Shown here: positions 60,945 to 64,000 of the stretch, piece by piece
Numbering within the stretch: the first letter of the stretch is position 1
How the letters are laid out: every line of letters starts with the position of its first letter
Origin: Myoxocephalus aenaeus
Taxonomy: Eukaryota > Chordata > Actinopteri > Perciformes > Cottidae
Reading direction: 5' to 3'
DNA: 64,000 nt
Assembly (NCBI GenBank): GCA_038501785.1
Contig: JBAMJR010000080.1
Location: forward strand, 509,501-573,500
Position numbers and translations under genes: made by a program
Notes under the pieces: model-generated
Told to the model about the DNA's origin: nothing
The model's input: the letters and a program-made list of their open reading frames with translations, nothing else
The model's database searches: none

Positions 60945-61290
60945 GCTCCCATCATGCACTGCTGCTCCCATCATGCAGTGGGCTGCAGACAGAAGACACC
61001 AGAGAAAGCTGCTCCCAGGATGCACTGCTGCTCCCATGATGCACTGGGCTGCAGACAGAAGACACCAGAGAAAGCTGCTCCCAGGATGCACTGCTGCTCC
61101 CATGATGCACTGGGCTGCAGACAGAAGATACCAGAGAAAGCTGCTCCCAGGATGCACTGCTGCTCCCAGGATGCACTGCTACCTCCCATGATGCACTGGG
61201 CTGCAGACAGAAGACACCAGAGAAAGCTGCTCCCAGGATGCACTGCTGCTCCCAGGATGCACTGCTACCTCCCATGATGCACTGGGCTGC
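60945..61290 (+). repeat. About 66-bp minisatellite, four to five units
   Basis: Unit includes gctgctcccatgatgcact, gggctgcagacagaag and accagagaaagctgctccca. Two units carry an extra 24-bp gctgctcccaggatgcact block. Sits in the long intron of the mfhas1-like gene. Confidence 0.9.
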
Positions 61291-62082
61291 AGACATGAAA
61301 CTCAGAAAACGTCCCAGACTAAAATCAAGACACTCCTGATGACCTCATAATAATCCATGATCCGTTGTGTCATAACCCGTCCATGTTTATTGATATTATT
61401 TCATCCTAGAATAATGACAGTGGTATTTGTTGTAATAATGTAACTATTGATCAGATTATTAATTCGTTGGACACGTTACGGGTCGCAGCAGCGACCTTCA
61501 GGACAGAAACCAGAGGAGAGGACACTGAACTACAGCTGCGTAGTTCTCGTCTGCACATGCTCAGTAGGGAGCAGGAAGAGAGCGTGATATCTGATCCAGT
61601 ATTATGGGATGTATGGTCTCATGTCAGAATATTATTCTCATCGACTCTTCGGCCCATTTTCCTCTTGATATTAAATTAATTGTTTGAAAAGATGTGAAAA
61701 CGCTGAACATCACTCCTCCATTTCACCAGCTGGAACAAAAGGATATGAAACTAATCAATAGTTGTTTGCTTTTCTATTGATCAACAAAACGTGACGTGAT
61801 CACAAGTTTCCTCAAAACAAAAGAAGCAGTTAGCCTACGAGCTAACGTGCTAGCAGCAGTCAGACTCAGGAAACAGCTCTCCGTCTCCAGAGACTCAGAC
61901 GAAAACCAGGACGGGAGAAATGGAGCAGAGCGAGTCGGCGGGATGAAGCTCAGAGAAACAGATCTGGTGACGCTCAGATCAGAATAATCCTCAGTGATCA
62001 GCAGCTGCAGCGACTGAGAGGTGCTCAGGAATGTGTGGCCTACTTCAGCTCCACAGGAAACACTCCAGAAATAACTCAGAGT

Positions 62083-62512
62083 CAGAGAGTCAAAGAGACA
62101 GAGAGTAAGAGAGACAAAGAGTCAGAGAGTCAGGGAGACAAAGAGACAAAGAGTCAGAGAGACAGAGAGACAGAGAGACAAAGAGTCAGAGAGTCAGAGA
62201 GACAAAGAGTCAGAGACAAAGAGTCAGAGAGACAAAGAGTCAGAGAGACAAAGACAAAGAGTCAGAGAGACAAAGAGACAAAGAGTCAGAGAGACAGAGA
62301 GTAAGAGAGACAAAGAGTCAGAGAGACAAAGAGTAAGAGAGACAAAGAGACAGAGAGACAGAGTCAGAGAGTCAGAGACAAAGAGTCAGAGAGACAAAGA
62401 GTCAGAGAGACAAAGAGTCAGAGAGACAAAGAGTCAGAGACAAAGAGTCAGAGACAAAGAGAGTCAGAGAGACAAAGAGTCAGAGAGACAGAGAGTCAGA
62501 GACAAAGAGTCA
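62083..62512 (+). repeat. gagacaaagagtcaga purine-rich repeat
   Basis: 8-bp and 16-bp words gagacaaa, gagtcaga and gagagaca over 430 bp in the intron of the mfhas1-like gene. Confidence 0.92.
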
Positions 62513-63738
62513 GCAGGAGCAGCCTATTGATCCATCACACCTGATGATGTCATCACAGGCCGGCCCGACGGTCACATGACTCACGATATAACACAGCAGC
62601 TTTGAGCCGATGATGTCACTTCCTGTCTGAGCTGAGTCAACATGAAGCAGCAGACTGACGTGTTTCAACATGTTGATGACAAAGAAACGCTGAGCTGTTA
62701 GTTTGTTATGTACAGCCATGAACTAACAAACAGTCTAGAATCAATACACATTAATGTATTTATTTATATATATGAATAAATAAATAAATAAATATGTGAG
62801 GCTGGCCTGTCGCAGCACTTTCCCTCTCGTGGATCTTCTCTCACTCAGACTCTCGGCTCGTCTTAATCCAGTTATAGGATTAAAGTCGGATTAAAACCAG
62901 AGAAGAAGAAGAAGAAGAAGAAGACCGACTTGTTCTTCCTGTAGTTTCAGGTTTCAGTCTGAACATGTCGATATCAGGATCCTGTACATTCAGTATTTGT
63001 TGAGTTGTTTGTAAAACTGCTGCAGGTCTTTTACTTTGAAGATGAAAAGTTATAAAAAAAAAAAACAGAAACTATTTTAAAGTATTCAAATGTAAAACTC
63101 GAGAATCAAGCAGAAACATCTGCATGATTTCATCTGTCGGTGCATAGAAACCTTCTGACTGAATTATTGATTATGTATCAGAGTAATCACATCAGCCCGC
63201 CACAATAAAAGCTCTTAAAAGCTGAGTGTTTAATGGGTCAGAAAAAAAGAAAAGAAAACGAGGATCAGGAGACAAAGGAGACGACTTTCATCATTTAGTG
63301 GACTCTGAGGGTGGATACCACACTGCAGCTGGTTAGTTTAGCACAAAGACTGGAAACAGAGGGAAACTGTTAGCCTCTAAAACATTATTTATGATTTTAC
63401 TTTTTATTTTCACGTTTATGTCCTTTGACTTCAATATGCATCTCATAAAATACATTTTATTATTTTAAGCACATCATCTTATTTCCAACGCCTCTCATGT
63501 TGTTTTTGGATTATCGATAAATCCTTTGTCCTTTTTAAATTCTCTGTTTAAAGCTCCTTAAATCAATACTATTGGTCCTTTTCCTTGTCATATGTGTTAT
63601 TATCATCGCTCCAAATAAAATATAAATTATGTACAACTTTAGAAGCCTAAATGTTGAATAAACACATTCAAACTGAATACGAGTCATTATCATTAGTTAG
63701 TTGTACAGATCCACGATGAACAGGTGTCGGGGTCTCAC

Positions 63739-64000
63739 CTGGGAAGCCGTGCGGGTTGGCCGCGCCCCTCTTCAGGCACTTGGAGCAGAGCACGTGGGCG
63801 GAGTACAGCAGGCCGGGCCACTCCTGCAGCAGCGCGTCCAGCTGCTCCACCAGCGGCGTGACGGCCTGCCAGGCGGTCCAGATGTTGGGCAGCGAGGCGT
63901 GGCTGGCGATGGACAGCGTCTCCGGCTGCAGCTTCCCTCCGGACGGCCGGTGGCTGATCACCACGGGGACTTTGCCCCGGTAGGCCAGGATCTGCCGCCG
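63739..64000 (-). CDS. mfhas1: Penultimate coding exon of a mfhas1-like gene, cut by window end
   Basis: An open minus-strand frame runs from beyond the window edge to a CCAG/GTGAG donor, ending in phase 1, which fits the acceptor at 59018. It reads RRQILAYRGKVPVVISHRPS, then KLQPETLSIASHASLPNIWT, EQLDALLQEWPGLLYS and HVLCSKCLKRGAANPHGFP. The conserved CxxC and tryptophan-rich character and high GC support real coding sequence. It is the C-terminal part of a bigger protein; the rest lies past the window. The mfhas1 identity is inferred from memory of the family. Confidence 0.65.

Larger units (their letters stand above)
59019..63738 (-). other. mfhas1: Long intron of the mfhas1-like gene
   Basis: 4.7-kb intron bounded by GTGAGA donor and TTCCAG acceptor on the minus strand. 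It holds the repeats at 60945 and 62083, an (AAAT)n run near 62765-62790 and unique stretches at 59350-59560 and 59880-60120. Confidence 0.55.

Overview
The window looks like teleost fish nuclear DNA. Three intron-containing vertebrate genes lie on the minus strand, next to a Rex3-type LINE, an L2/Maui-like LINE fragment and other repeats typical of fish genomes. Nothing is prokaryotic. By eye, roughly a quarter to a third of the window is tandem repeat: long microsatellites (CA, GAA, GAG, TA) and at least a dozen unrelated minisatellites. Most long open frames in the window are by-products of these arrays and are not genes.

Layout. Positions 1-44000 form a gene-poor, repeat-rich domain without a confident protein-coding gene. 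It holds minisatellites of many unit sizes (20 bp at 1857, 45 bp at 9065, 12 bp at 17095, 29 bp at 19728, 10 bp purine-biased at 21112, CA higher-order repeat at 23049, 27 bp hairpin repeat at 26447, a TATATAAG satellite of 4.1 kb at 32985, 28/30 bp at 38842). It also holds an L2-like LINE fragment (30460-32135), a possible solo LTR (8939-10588), and several unique, homeodomain-motif-rich stretches that could be conserved enhancers of the developmental gene downstream. Positions 44560-47128 hold nkx6.1, a homeobox transcription factor gene, complete in three exons (342 codons plus stop), with a CpG-rich promoter to about 47560. A 5'-truncated Rex3 element sits at 49774-51735 on the plus strand. 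Positions 52757 to about 56283 hold rpl17, complete in six coding exons plus a non-coding TOP-type first exon; four of its introns each carry a box C/D snoRNA of the U58 (SNORD58) family. Positions 58888 to the window end hold the last two exons of a larger minus-strand gene, tentatively mfhas1.

How the parts relate. rpl17 is a classic snoRNA host gene: one transcript gives a ribosomal protein and snoRNAs that modify 28S rRNA. nkx6.1 is a patterning and beta-cell/motor-neuron regulator, so the neighbouring repeat-dominated but CNE-like DNA is the kind of place where its enhancers would be expected (inference).

No wholly new system is evident. The observations I rate highest are: a copy of the 3' end of nkx6.1 exon 2 with its splice donor inside intron 2; in-frame microduplications in the nkx6.1 C-terminus; the four-copy snoRNA set in rpl17; the TATA-box satellite with internal large duplications; minisatellites that arose inside transposon sequence; and short arrays of YY1-like and ETS-like motifs. 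All repeat counts were made by eye and are approximate.
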